Part shown: positions 13,500 through 26,391 of the stretch, piece by piece
How positions within the stretch are numbered: the stretch's first letter is position 1
How the letters are laid out: the number at the start of each line of letters is the position of its first letter
From: Dolomedes plantarius
Lineage: Eukaryota; Arthropoda; Arachnida; Araneae; Dolomedidae
Direction of reading: 5' to 3'
DNA: 64,000 nt
NCBI GenBank assembly: GCA_907164885.2
Contig: OU015490.1
Span: 208,581,417-208,645,416 of the forward strand
The notes under the pieces: generated by a model
The model's database searches: none
The model's input: the letters and a program-made list of their open reading frames with translations, nothing else
What the model was told of the DNA's origin: nothing
Position numbers and translations under genes: made by a program

Positions 13500-14949
13500 T
13501 TTTCCTAATTTAATTTCATAATTTATTCCCAATTAACATAATGCATAGCAAATTAATTTGTGGTTTGATGCAATTTTTCAAAATTAATGTACTGCAATAA
13601 ATGCTTGTAGCGAATAATTTAATATATGGTCCACGGTAGATAATTTATTTGGTTAAGATAGGGAAATTTTTATCCGTAATTACAGCCCTTTCATTTTCGT
13701 ATCGATCTGGAAGAATTAATTAATCGTTAATTGTACATGATTATTAAATTTAAAGCAATGCAACAGCTATAATTTTTTCATAACTGGTTAAGCCTGTCAA
13801 ATATTGTAACATTGTTCCGAGACCTTGAAAAAGTAACATTAATTTTCAGCTCTATAATTCTATTATACTATTAGTTTCATTTAATATTTTATTTTCAATT
13901 AACGTAGTTCATGACCAACTATAACCAACACATCTCTTTCGTTCTATGTATCAATCATGTAGTGTTAATTAATAGCTAGTTCCAAATTATTAGTAAATTT
14001 GAAGTCATGTAACAGAAAAAGTGTATCATTTCTGGATAGTTTACATCTCTCAGATATTGTTACATTGTTTTGGGACCTTGAAAAAGTAACGCTGATCTTT
14101 AGTTCTACAATTTTATTACATTATTATCATAGTTAAAATTTTATTCTCAATTAACAAAATACATAACAATTCAATTTGTAGTTTGGTGTTACAAATTTTG
14201 TAAATAATTACTTTGCTACAATCAATGTTTGTTACGAATACCTCAATAAATGAAGTTTAGAAAATAATTTATTCGGTTAAGATAGAAAAATTCTTATCCG
14301 CAATTATAGCCGTTTCATTTACGTATCGATTTGGAAGTATTAATTAATAGTTAGTTGGACATCATTATTAAATTTAAAGTAATGCAACAGCTATAATTTT
14401 TTTTTATAACTGGATACGTTAGGCCTGTCAAACATTTTACATAGCTTTGAGGCCTTAAGAAAGTAACATTGATTTTCAGCTCTATAATTCTATTATACTA
14501 TTTTCATAGTTTCATTTAATATTTTAATTCAATTAATGTAGTTCATATTCAACCAGTATGTGGTATGATGTTGAAAATTTTTTAAATACTTTACTTTGCT
14601 ATAGTGAATATTTGTAGCGAATACCTTAATATATCCTCTTCAGTGGATAATTTATTTAGTTATATTTATGAGGAATTCCTATCCGTAATTGTAACCTTTG
14701 CTTTGATGTATCGATCAGGAAGTATTGATTGATAGAAAGTTGTATGCCATTTGTAAATTTAGAGCCACTAAGTAACAACCATAATTTTTTTTCATAACTG
14801 AGTAAGTAACAAATCCCAGGTGGCCGTGGCGGCCTTGTGGATCTTCCCGATTATGCTCATTCCCTTCCCGTTAACCGTAAACGTCCACGGGCGTGTCTTC
14901 TTAGGAGTTAACATTGACCCTCCTACCGCGATACTCTTCCTATCTTGCT

Positions 14950-15048
14950 AACTTAGATTCGTGCTTTGGTTGCGCACTGCTATCACTCGCGTCTCGGGAA
15001 TCGTAGGTCAGGCGTTCGACCCCCGTCCGTGCAGTCTACCTATTTCCA
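14950..15048 (+). repeat. tRNA-like (SINE-like) segment
   Basis: The word GCGTTCGACCCCCGTCC near 15013-15029 fits an RNA polymerase III B box (GGTTCGANTCC) with one change. TGGTTGCGCACTGC about 45 bp upstream could be an A-box remnant. It looks like the head of a tRNA-derived SINE rather than a tRNA gene, because no acceptor stem closes. Confidence 0.4.
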
Positions 15049-15339
15049 AATTTTCCCTCCTGCTACTTTTAGCCTCCCTTCGACGCTTCGCTATCATCTC
15101 AATACGTAGTTGTACGACCCTGAAACGGGCCTTTTTTATTTTCGTTTCCTCTCAACATGTGTTTTTTAATTTCTTATTAATTTTATTTATTTTTTTAATA
15201 TTTTAATTTTAATTAATTACTAGTTAATTATTAATTTAATTACTTAATTTTTCTTTATCTTTTCTCCTTATCGAGCCATACTTAATTACTTTAACTTAAT
15301 TTAATGTTCCCTCTCCTCCTTTAAGTTTCTAATTCTTAA

Positions 15340-15792
15340 CTAGCCGGGCTTCACCCGGCTACGCTCGGGCTTCGCCTAGCTACGCGCAAGCCAGCCGTGT
15401 AACATATTTATGTACTTCGGGCCCCACAAAAGAAAAAAAAGCCTACAAATCTATTAAATTCAAGTGAATAAATTCCTTTCAATTTTCATTCCCGTCGCTG
15501 CCGACAGATGGCAGCACCACTGTACCAGATGATTTGGTTTCTCAGCAGTGAGTGATTTTAGAATGAAAATATCTCTAAAAGAATTGAATTAACAGAATAA
15601 GTGTACGCAGAAAAAATTATCAGTTGTCGAAGCTCTTTCCAAATATGTAACATTTATGTACTTTCATGTGAAAAGAAATTACACCGTTTCCTGTATATCT
15701 GTCGGCCATTTTTTTTTCGAGGATTGGTCCGCCCGGATCAGTTACGGTCACCTGATGATCTCGACATCCCCTTGTCTCTTTATTAATATAGA
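15340..15792 (-). mobile_element. Non-autonomous Helitron, 453 bp
   Basis: On the minus strand the element starts TCTATATTAATAAAGAGAC and ends in a hairpin (AGCCGGGTGAAGCCCGGCT) whose last bases overlap the terminal CTAG. It is flanked by A before and T after, the expected A|T target. Both ends match the 5.57-kb Helitron at 46004-51574; roughly 200 bp of 5' end (up to TTTTAGAGATATTT) and about 50 bp of 3' end are shared. It has no coding capacity. Confidence 0.9.
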
Positions 15793-15904
15793 TAGTAACG
15801 TATTCTTAACTTAATATTTCTTCCACCTTTATATATTATTTTACTGAGCACACATATCTTGATACCTTTAACTTGCTTACTGGAGATAAAGTCCAATCGG
15901 ACCC

Positions 15905-15965
15905 AGGCACTCCACTTCTTAAACATCTAGCTGAGGGTGCTCAGATCGAATCCTGACGAAGCGCC
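15905..15965 (+). repeat. Possible tRNA-like segment
   Basis: AGATCGAATCCTG near 15942 resembles a B box, with an A-box-like TAGCTGAGGG just before it, closer than in a tRNA. The evidence is weak. Confidence 0.25.
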
Positions 15966-16736
15966 AGCAAATCGCCTCCGTTTGTGTTGTCCCTTCATAG
16001 GGGGCAATGTTGGTCTGCCTATATGGCACCCCCATAATAAAATGGCCATCAATACTGTGGTGAATTATAGGTGAATGTCTTCACGACAGTTGCCTCCGCA
16101 TTGAAAGAAAAACATATCCCAGATATTGTTACCTTGTTTTGAGACATGGAGAAAGTAACATTGGTCTTCAATTCTAAAATTCTGTTACATTAGTTTCAGT
16201 TTTATTTAACATATTATTTCTAACTAACATTGCACGACAGACCAAATTTCCGATTTTGTACGTTTTCTTGCTCTGCTACGATAAATGTTTGTTGCGAATA
16301 CCTCAATATGTGCTTTTCAGTAAATAATTTATTTGGTCAAAGTAGAAAAAACCTTATCCGTAATTATGGGCTTTCCCTTTATAGATCGATCATAAAGCAT
16401 TTATTAATAGTTAGTTGTAAATTATTAGAGAATTTGAAGTCATGTAACAATTATAAATTTTTCATAACTGAATAGGTCACATCCCTGAAATATTGTTACA
16501 TTCTTTTGAGACCTTGAGAAAGTAACATTTATGTTCACTTCTATAATTCTATAAGAATATTTTCATAGTTTTATTTAATATTTTGATTCGAGTTAAAGAT
16601 ACTACATAACAAACCAACTTGTGGTTTGGTGTTGAAAATTTTCTATATAATTATTCTCCTACAATTAATATTTGTTTCGAATACCTTAATATGCCGTTTT
16701 CAGCAGAAAATTTATTTAGCTATTTGAAAAAATTCC

Positions 16737-18072
16737 TGTAATGACCCTGTTGGGGGTCGTCAGGCTGTGATCGTGTAGTTAAACTTTTGCGTCGCGATGC
16801 GACCACTTCTGTCTCAGAAACTCATCTAAGTAAAAGGGTATAACTCTCAAATACGACACTAGTTTTATACATATTTACATTTATTTACATCTATATATAT
16901 GTATACACATTACTTAGCATATAGCTGAATTCTTAATACTACTCAATTATATCATAAAATTCATACAAGATTACATTTCATCATATTCATCATACACCCG
17001 ACAATGCCGACCCTTGCGGGTAAGTCGCGAGTATGTAAATAAGCGAGGATGTGAATTAAATAAGGTTAGCAAAGATGCTCGCCCTGAGGCTGCTGTCACT
17101 GTAGTTTGGGCTCGTCTAACCACTTGTACACAAATAGTCCGAGTAGTATTCTTAGGTCATTGTGTACCACAGTTCTATTAAGAGTTCAAGATCTCATAGG
17201 TCGATGATCACACAACGATTTCACCTCGGATGCTCTATGTCAGCAGTGGTCGTCGGTCATAGGCGAGTTCACCTCGGATGCTCTATGTCGGTCACCGGTC
17301 GTCAGCAGTGGTCGTCGGTCATAGGCGAATTCACCTCGGCACCTCCGAGTAATTTTCGTTCCGATAAGCTCTGAGCACTAAGCTCCAATCTCCGTAGATT
17401 CCTTGATCATCTAGTAAATATAGGTGGGTACGTACACGCTCGTTCAGGTAATGGCCAGGCAGCATTAGTTTTACTCATTCTTTTCTATTCTTTGGTCGTG
17501 CAGTGGAAACTTCGTCTTAATTTGCGAACCTTCGATGGGAATTCAAACTTTTCGTAGTCTCAGGATTCTCGTCGGGCCTGTAGCAGCTTAGTTTATTTTT
17601 CTATTTTTAGTAGGGGGGCCCCTTGAAACGCTCCAACACTGTATATATATATTTCCTTCTTTATCTTTCCCATTGGCTGTGGCCTTACTGCATTTCCATT
17701 CGCTCGCAACACCCCTTTATTGGGAGGAGGGATGGGTCATTCTGCTCATAGGTTATATTCCCGATCCCCTTCACTGCATTGGTTGCATCTTATGTGTTCG
17801 CGGTGCATTTTAATTAATTCTGGCGCCTGCCCCTATCTGGAACATTTTCTCACCGGGCAGTTCCTTGCTTCTTCGACTTTGACATCAGCTTTATAGCAGT
17901 CTCCTTAATTCTCGATGTTTTATGACATCGGTATTGTCGCTCTGTACAAAGTCTCTCTGGCGCCCCGAAGAGTGGGAACTGTAAATCTGTGACTGACAGC
18001 CTCCCCTAGGTGGTTCCTACCAATTTAGATCACCGCCTAAAGACAACGCATATTCACATCCTGCTTATCACA
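16737..18072. mobile_element. Solo LTR, 1,336 bp, within the satellite
   Basis: The segment begins TGTAATGACC and ends TTATCACA, that is TG..CA. It is flanked by a perfect 5-bp duplication ATTCC (16732-16736 and 18073-18077). The satellite monomer reads through when the segment and one duplication are removed. No gag or pol sequence is inside, so it is a solo LTR, probably of a Gypsy-like element. It contains an internal tandem duplication at about 17219-17340. Confidence 0.85.
17219..17340. repeat. Tandem duplication inside the solo LTR
   Basis: The words TTCACCTCGGATGCTCTATG and GGTCGTCGGTCATAGGCGA each recur, with a unit of about 50-65 bp. Confidence 0.75.
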
Positions 18073-18740
18073 ATTCCTATCCATAATTGCAGTCTTTGAT
18101 GTATCGATAACGAAGTATACATTTATGATTTATTGTATTGAATTTAAAGTCATATTACAGCTATACATTTTTGATTACTGGTTAGGTTACGTCTCTCAAA
18201 TATCGTTACTTTGTTTTCAAACCTTGAAGAAGTAATATTTATCTTCAGTTCTATAACCCTATTACATTATTTTCATATAAAATTTTAATTCCAATTAACA
18301 CATTTTATAACGAACCAATATATGGTATGGTGTTGAAAATTTCCTAAATACTTACTGTATTACAATAAATGTTTCAATGGAGCTCAATGGAATCAGTGAT
18401 GTAACTACGTTACATGGGCCACGCCCGCCAACGTACATGTGCATAGTGAATGACCAATAGTTAGAAAGATGAAAGCAGATAGGTTGAATTTGGATCCGGG
18501 AGATTAAACAAAACAGCATTATAAGATAGAAGGAAGTTTAATGTTAATATGAGAAGCAGTGCTCGCAAGGAATAGTGCAAGAAAGAGAGAATTTAAACAT
18601 GAAAAAAAGAAAATGACTACAGAAGTAGATAAAGGTATTACCTAACAGTTACATTACTGTATATATAAAGAAAAAGTATATATAAATTATTATTATTGTT
18701 TATTATTATTATTATTATTATTATTTTTTATATAAAATTA

Positions 18741-18744
18741 CTAG
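18741..18744 (-). other. Helitron-type CTAG terminus, minus strand
   Basis: Minus-strand reading gives a decayed hairpin followed by TTTTCAGCTAG and T, like the termini at 22182 and 26218. A minus-strand TC start at 20987-20988 could be its partner, with the plus-strand start at 18818 nested between them. Confidence 0.45.
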
Positions 18745-19461
18745 CTGAAAACCCATACTTCGCTACGGAGTACATTCAAATTAAATACAACGGTCAATGT
18801 ATGCAATTCATGCCAAATCTAATATATAAAAATGAATGTTTGTCTCTCTGTAATTGTATAGAAATCCACAGTTTAGGAGCAACGATCGTGAAATTTTACA
18901 TACAGGCGTCTTTAAAAACAGCCGAGGGTCTGAAGAACTTCAAAAATCGAAATTAATTACCGCTGATATTTAATTAATAAAAAACCAAAAATTTTGAAAC
19001 TAAATGTAAGCTGTTACACTTTGTGGAATCACCCCTCTGAATATGGCGTCCACGTTAGGGTTAAATAGCAAAAAGCGAGCGAAAAGATAAAAATAAATGA
19101 AATCAAAAAGTTTCAAGTTATATATTAAACCAGAATAATAAATGAAAATACTAATCTTTCAAGTCAGATTTTATACTCTAAAATAAATCGGATCCAACGG
19201 CACAGTGACACTATCACACGCGATGGAAAATTCGAATCAACCAAGCTAAGTGTCACGATCTTTTTTAATCGCTACTGCAACCCCCCTCGCTTATGTCTTT
19301 GTGTCTATTGAAGAGTTAAAGACTAAGCTTCTATCCTGCTAACTTATTTCTGCCTTAAAACTCCTCTCACTCCATAAATACATGTATATTCACCAACCCA
19401 TAGCAACTTTCCAGTAATATTAGTCGAATATTTTCCTATTTACTCAATAAAGCAGCATGTC

Positions 19462-19531
19462 ATTCTGGCGCATTCGGTAAATGCCTTCATTTACTACGCT
19501 GCACTTCGCGGGTTCGAATACGGATCGTACA
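19462..19531 (+). repeat. tRNA-like segment inside unit A
   Basis: TGGCGCATTCGGTAAATGC resembles an A box, and GCGGGTTCGAATACGG near 19508 fits the B box well. The spacing (about 45 bp) is right for a tRNA-derived promoter. A diverged copy is in unit B at 22882-22947. Confidence 0.5.
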
Positions 19532-20459
19532 AACTTTGCTAAACCTGTATTTTCAGCTTTTTTACGGAGGCTTTTTTATTTCAGCTTTTATTTTATTATT
19601 TTTTAAATTATTATTATTATTATTTTTATTTATTAATTTTTTAAAATTATTTTTATTTTATTTTATTATTTTTAAAAATTATTATTTTGATTTTATTTTA
19701 TTTTTCATATTATTAATGTGTATAACATTTCGTGCACTTTTTTTCTATGTTATTTATACTGTGTTTAGTTTTTTAATGGATTTTGGTAGGTTTATTATAA
19801 ATTTATATATTTTATGTTTTACTTTTCAGGATTTTTTGTCCAATGATAAAGGCTAAATCTTTTCTATGTTATTTATACTGTATTTAGTTTTTAAATTGAT
19901 TTTGGTTAACAAACATTCGACAATTTGACATTTTTACTTTTCAGCTTTACTTTTCAAAATTCTTTACTTTCCTAAAGACAATTTGACATTTTTCCTTTTC
20001 AGCTTTTAGTGGTTTATTATAAATGTATATATTTTATGCTTTACTTTTCAGGGTTTTTTTGCTCCAATGATGAAACGCTAAATGTAGCTGAATTCTGAAG
20101 AAATTATTGTAAATTTATGATTTTTTATGTTGGGTTTTCTTTTTATTCATGCGTATAACATTTCACATGCTTTTTATTCTATGTTATTTATACTGTGTTT
20201 AGTTTTTAAATTGATTTTAGTTAACAAACATTCTTAAAATCCCGGGCAACGCCGGATAAATTATCATTTGTGTAGGTTGATAATTTATAAATTTTAAAAC
20301 TGTTACCACATGTATATTTACAGATCCACAAGAACTTTCCAATATTTTTAATTAATAAATAACCAACAACTTTTGAAAGATGCGACTCTCGATTCACAGG
20401 TGTTCAGTAGATGGCGCCACTATTTTAAACTTTAAGTATTCCAACCATAAGACAAAAAA

Positions 20460-20988
20460 ATATATTTTTTAAAAAATCGTAAGGGATATTTTTATAGACA
20501 AAATAATGTAGAAGAAAATATTGAAATTAAATCTAATAGGACATACTAAAGAATATAGTACAGTTTGAGGAACATATCTTCTGTATTTTAATATTTATTG
20601 GATAATGTCCAATCGTTTGCCGCATTAGCAAGAAAAAAAATTTTTTTTTTGTCTATTTCGTTGTTACGTGACGATAAATTTATTTAAAGTACCAGATAAA
20701 GAAATCACATGATCAGCGTTTAATAAATTAAATTGTAAAAATTAATCTTTAAGAATTCACCAAAAATTAGAAAATGGAGGTAAAGATTCGAAAAGAATTT
20801 CATTTTAAAGGAATTTTTATGATATTTTTCGTGATATAAATTTTACAACCCTCAAATTATTATTTCTTAGTGCACCCCTACATTATAAGAAGAATCGCCA
20901 TGCAAAATTTTAGTCCTTTAGGTTCAGCGGTTTGGTCTGTACTTTGTATGTCAGTTAGTCAGTTACGGAACTGCTTTATATATATAGA
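20460..20988 (-). mobile_element. Opposing Helitron 5' region nested in unit A
   Basis: On the minus strand the segment starts TCTATATATATAAAGC after an A and contains AAATTTTGCATGGCGATTCT-like and TTTGGTGAATT words, matching the Helitron at 2611-4092 and the segment at 24580-24930. It supports a second Helitron family in the opposite orientation. Confidence 0.55.
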
Positions 20989-21143
20989 TTTTTATTACTA
21001 TCTTTATATCGTAACGTTAACTTCATGCGCACACATTATTTTCCTATGCTTTTTTTATTATCTTTATAATAAGCGTAATTTTCATATGATTTTAAACAGC
21101 AATCGTTTTTAACTGGCATTCAATTGGCTGTTAAAACTTTATA

Positions 21144-21178
21144 TTTACACCCTATTTAAAAGAAGTAGGGTGTAAATT
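21144..21178. repeat. Small inverted repeat, 11-bp stem
   Basis: TTTACACCCTA pairs with TAGGGTGTAAA around a short loop. The same hairpin recurs in unit B near 25121-25155. Confidence 0.7.
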
Positions 21179-22881
21179 GTAGGGTGGAAAGTTGGTAAAA
21201 TCAAAATTTTGTGCAATGTATTTAATTTCTCGATTAAAAGTAGTTTTTTTTCGAAAAATTAATTTATTTCGCTTGAAAAGCTAAATATTTTATGCACGCG
21301 GTTTATATTATTTTTACTATCTTTATATCGTAACGTTAACTTCATGCGCGAGCATTATTTTCTTATGCTTTTTTTATTATTATCTTTATAATAGCTTTAT
21401 TTTCATATGGTTTTAAACAACTATCGTTTTTATTCATATTATGTTGGTTTTTTATTAATTAAAAATTAAGGGTAATTAATTTCGATTCCGGAAGTTCTTA
21501 TCTTTATTTTCATATGCTTTTTCATTTAAGAATTATTCAAATGTTGGTTAAAAAACTTTTGCGTAATTTATACATTTGTGTGTGTTTAATTATTGAAATT
21601 AATAAATTTATATTTCTGGAGAGGATGTTTCAGTTTTTAGTGGTACTTTGATGAAAGGCTGAATATACCAAAATTCTGAGGAGTTTATTATGGAGAGAAA
21701 AGGAATTTAATATGTAGAGGATGTTTATAGGAGTTAAATGTGGAGAGGAGTTGAATGGTTTGCAGCCCTCAATCAAACACTTCATTTTTTAAGAGGCAAC
21801 GCTGCAGTCATATCATTGTTCTATTGGAAATTTTTGCTGAACCTGTAATTGCAGCTTCTTTTTTTTACCCCAATGATGAAAGGCTAATTCTAGCTGAATT
21901 CTGAGGATAAATTTATATATTTATAGATTTCACAAGGTTTTTTTTTTCTGTTATTTATACTGTGCTTAGTTTTAAATTAATTTTGGTTAACAAACATTAG
22001 AGAATTTGACATTTTTACTTTTCAGATTTTAGTATTACAATGATGAAAGGCTGAAATTCTGAGACGTGTATAACATTTCATATATATTTTTTATGTTATT
22101 TATACTGTGTTAAGTTTTAAATTGATTTTGGTTAACGACAAACATTCTTAAAATCCCAGGCATCGCCGGGTACTTCAGCTAGTGTATATATATATATATT
22201 ATATGATAAATACGACGATCAATGTATACAATTGATGTAATATCTAATATATAAAAATGAATGTTTGTATCTCTGTAATTGTATAGAAATCCACAGTTTA
22301 GGAGCAACGATCGTGAAATTTTACATACAGGCGTCTTTAAAAACAGCCGAGGGTCTGAAGAACTTCAAAAATCGAAATTAATTACCATTGATTTTTAATT
22401 AATAAAAAACCAACAATTTGTAAGCTGTTACACTTTGTGGAATCACTCCTCTGAATATGGCGTCCACGTTAGGGTTAGCTGACAAACAGCGAGCGAAAAG
22501 ATAAAAATAAATAAAATCAAAAAGTTTCAAGTTATATATTAAACCAGAATAATAAATGAAAATAATAATCTTTCAAGTCAGATTTTATACTCTAAAATAA
22601 ATCGGATCCAACGGCATATTGACACTCTCACACGCGATGGAAAATTCGAATCAACCACGCTAAGTGTCACGATCTTTTTTAATCGCTACTGCAAACCCCC
22701 TAGCTAATGTCTTTGTGTCTATTGAAGAGTTAAAGACTAAGCTTCTATCCTGCTAACTTATTTCTCACTTAAAACTCCTCTTACTCCATAAATGTATGTA
22801 TATTCACCAACCCATAGCAACTTTCCAAAAAACTGATTGCGTATATTTTTTACTTTACTCAACAATGTTGCATATAATCGT

Positions 22882-22947
22882 GGCGTATTCGTTAAAATGG
22901 TTCGTTTGGTACCCCGTAATACTCGGGTTCGAGTCGGGATCGCGCAA
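22882..22947 (+). repeat. tRNA-like segment inside unit B
   Basis: CTCGGGTTCGAGTCGGGATC contains a good B box; the counterpart lies at 19462-19531. Confidence 0.45.
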
Positions 22948-23628
22948 ATCTTGCTAAACCTGTATTTTCAGCTTTTTTATGAAGGCTTTTTTATTTCAGC
23001 TTTTATTTTATTATTTTTTTAATTATTATCTTTTTTTTTATTTTTTAAATTATTATTATTATTTTATTTTATTATTTTTTAAAATTATTTTTATTTTATT
23101 TTTTTTTTCAGCTTTTTTATGATGAAAGACCGAATATAGCTGAAATCTGAGGAATTTATTATATATTTCTATATTTTTAATTGGTTTTCATATTATTAAT
23201 GTGTATAACATTTCGTATGCTTTTTTTCTATGTTATTTATACTGTGTTTAGTTTTTTAATGGATTTTGGTAGGTTTATTATAAATTTATATATTTTATGT
23301 TTTACTTTCCAGAATTTTTTGCTCAAATGATAAAGGATAAATCTTTTCTATGTTATTTATACTGTGTTTAGTTTTAAAATTGATTTTGGGTAACAAACAT
23401 TCACCAATAATTTATTTCTGGGCATTGTATTGCTAACAATTAGGATAACCAAGAATTTTTGAAGGATGCGATTCTCGATTCACAAATGAGCAATAGATGG
23501 CGCTACTATTTTAAACTTTTCGTATTCCATAAACCAACGCCTTCTAAACGTTCGTGTAGGAGGTGTTCCTAAACGAAATGGTACATTCAAATTAAATACA
23601 ATGTCAGTGTATGCAATTAATGCCAATA

Positions 23629-23853
<225 letters not shown>

Positions 23854-24120
23854 AATACGACGATCAATGTATACGATTGATGTAAAAAAAACAAAAAATA
23901 TATTAATAAAAAAAATCGTAAGGGATATTTTTATAGACAAAATAATGTAGAAGAAAATATTCAAATTAAATCTCATAGGACATACTAAAGAATATAGTAC
24001 AGTTAATGTAGTACAGTTTGAGGAACATATCTTTTACATTATTTTAATATTTTTTTTTAATAATGTCCAATCGTCTGCCGCATTATCAAGAAAAAAGTCT
24101 CCGAACTATTATCTTTTTTT

Positions 24121-24579
24121 GACAATCCAGAGAAACGCAAAATATTTTTCGATAACTTTTTTTACATCGTACAGTCTGCTGACAGATTTATCTAACAAAG
24201 GCTTTAAGGCAATCGGCACAGTGCGAGATTCCAGAAGGGGACAATGTTCTCTTAAAACAGCAAAAGAAATATCGAAATTTCAACGTGGAGAGTTTGATTA
24301 CCGATGCGATGGAGAAGTTTATATGTGCCATTGGAACGATAGTTTTGTTGTAACTATTACATCAAATTTTATCACTCACGAACCATTAGGAAGAGCAAAA
24401 AGATATGTCCGAGCTAAAATAAAAGTTGATTTTCCTTAACCTTACATTATAAAATTATATAATAAAGGAATGAGTGGAGTACACCTGTTGGACCGACTTC
24501 CTGGAAGTTATCGACCAAAGTTACGCAGCAAAATATGGTACTTTATTCCTTGATCATAGTGTGGCATGTAAAAGGTTAA
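24121..24579 (+). pseudogene. piggyBac transposase fragment
   Basis: The frame encodes the second half of the catalytic domain of a piggyBac (PGBD) transposase. Visible motifs are FFDNFFTSYSLL with the second catalytic aspartate, GFKAIGTVRDSRRGQC, FDYRCDGEVYMCHW, and, after a frame break near 24440, GMSGVHLLDRLPGSYRPK, where the usual GGVD aspartate is replaced by histidine. The N-terminal half including the first catalytic aspartate is missing. It ends in AAAGG then TTAA at 24576-24579, which read backwards gives TTAACCTTTTACATGCC, the expected piggyBac terminus. It sits in the nested Helitron of unit B and replaces sequence present in unit A near 20640-20735. Confidence 0.8.
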
Positions 24580-24925
24580 ATTCTAAAAATTAATCTTTAA
24601 AATTCACCAAAAATCATAAAATGGAGGTAAAGATTCGAAAAAGATTTCATATTAAAGGAATTTTTATGATCTTCTTCGTGATATAAATTTTATAACCCTC
24701 AAATTATTATTATTTTAAATGCAAACTTTAAAAAAGTTACTAAAACAACTCAAAAATTTAATTTAAAAAAAATCTAAGAATTTTTCAAAAATCTTTCTTA
24801 GTGCACTCCTACACTTTAATAAGAATCGCCATGCAAAATTTCAGCCCTTTTATTTCCCGCGGTTTGGTCAGTACGTTGTATGTCTGTCAGTCAATTAGTC
24901 AGTCAGTCAGTTAGTTACGGAACTG

Positions 24926-24928
<3 letters not shown>

Positions 24929-24962
<34 letters not shown>
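24929..24962. repeat. (TA)n microsatellite
   Basis: Pure TA of about 34 bp, at the point where unit A has the minus-strand Helitron start at 20988. Confidence 0.9.
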
Positions 24963-24967
<5 letters not shown>

Positions 24968-26391
24968 ATTATTACTATCTTTATATCGTAACGTTAACTT
25001 CATGCGCACGCATTATTTTCCTATGCTTTTTTATTATTATCTTTATAATAGCGTAATTTTCATATGATTTTAAACAACAATAATTTTTAACTGGCATTCA
25101 ATTCGCTGTTAAAACTTTATATTTACACCCTATTTAAAAGAAGTAGGGTGTAAATTTTTCAAACAGGCTGTTTCAACACCCAACTTCAAAGAAGTAGGGT
25201 GTAAATTGTAGGGTAGAAAGTTGGTAAAATCAAAACTTTGCGCAATGTATTTAATTTCTCGATTAAAAGTAGTTTTTTTTCTAAAAATTAATTTATTTCG
25301 CTTGAAAAGCTAAATATTTCATGCACGCGGTTTATATTATTATTACTATTTTTATATCATAAAGTTAACTTCATACGCGAGCATTATTTTCATATGCTTT
25401 TTTTATTATTATCTTTAATAACAACTATCGTTTTTATTCATATTATGTTGGTTTTTTATTAATTAAAAATTAAGGGTAATTAATTTTGATTCCGGAAGTT
25501 CTTATTATCTTTATTTTCATATGCTTTTTCATTTACGAATTATTCAAATGTTGGTTAAAAAACTTATGTAATTTATACATTTGAGTGAGTTTAATTATTG
25601 TAATTAATAAATTTATATTTCTAGAGAGGATGTTTCAGGTTTTAGTGGTACTATCATGAAAGGCTGAATCTACCAAAATTCTGAGGAGTTTATTATGGAG
25701 AGAAAAGTAATTTAATATGTAGAGGATGTTTATAGGAGTTTAATGTGGAGAGGAGTTGAATGGTTTGCAGCCCTCAATCAAACACTTCATTTTTTAAGAG
25801 GCAACACTAGAGTCATATCATGGTTCTATTGGAAATTTCAGCTAAACCTGTAATTTCAGCTTCTTTTTTTGCCCAAATGATAAAAGGCTAAATCTAGCTG
25901 AATTCTGAGGAGTTTATTATAATTTTATATATTTTTTAATTGGGTTTTCATTTTATTCATGTGTATAAGATTTCACATGTTTTTTTCTATGTTATTTATA
26001 ACGTGTTTAGTTTTAAATTAATTTTGGTTAGCAAACATTAGACAATTTGACATTTTTACTTTTCAGATTTTAGTGCTTCAATGATGAAAGGCTGAAATTC
26101 CTGAATTCTGAGATGTGTATAACATTTCACATATACTCTTTCTATGTTATTTATACTGTGTTGATTTTGGTTAACAAATATTGTTAAAATCCCGGGAAAT
26201 GCCGGGTACTTCAGCTAGTATATATATATATTTATAAGAAAATCGTAAACTATAATTTTATAGATAAAATAATGTAGAAGAAAATATTCAAATTAAATCT
26301 AATATAAAGAATACTGAAGAATATAGTACAGTTAATATAGTACAGTTTGTAGAACATTTCTTATACTGTATTTTAATATTTTTTTGGAATA

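Larger units (their letters stand above)
14813..16109. other. Composite insertion within the satellite
   Basis: This 1.3-kb GC-richer block separates two halves of a satellite monomer. It contains a tRNA-like segment, a complete short Helitron and a second tRNA-like segment. Microhomology ATCCCAG is present near both junctions (about 14814 and 16114). Confidence 0.6.
13500..18374. repeat. Satellite array, monomer about 375 bp, with insertions
   Basis: Monomers share GAGACCTTGA.AAAGTAACATT, AATTCTATTA, ATTTGTGGTTTGGTG, CGAATACCTTAATAT, TCCGTAATTATAG and ATGTATCGAT. Monomer boundaries by the GAGACCTTGA word are near 13820, 14070, 14450, 16140, 16510 and 18215, giving about 370-380 bp where uninterrupted; one monomer carries an internal deletion. 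Non-satellite inserts occupy about 14813-16109 and 16737-18072. The array breaks off mid-monomer at about 18374 and resumes at about 26392. Confidence 0.85.
18818..22182 (+). mobile_element. Helitron-like unit A (3.4 kb), nested
   Basis: The unit starts TCTAATATATAAAAATGAAT after an A and ends with CGCCGGGTACTTCAGCTAG followed by T, both canonical Helitron ends. A second hairpin without CTAG is at about 20245-20260. A minus-strand Helitron start, TCTATATATATAAAGC, lies at 20988, so at least one opposing copy is nested inside. There is no Rep/helicase frame. The first ~1.1 kb matches unit B closely. Confidence 0.65.

Noticed and set aside
14950..15048. True tRNA gene
   Set aside because: A B-box-like word exists, but no cloverleaf with paired acceptor and anticodon stems can be folded by eye.
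16737..18072. Primer-binding site at TGGCGCCCCGAAGAGTGG (17959)
   Set aside because: It looked like a primer-binding site after an LTR, but the flanking ATTCC duplication places it inside one LTR-like unit, so it is probably coincidental.
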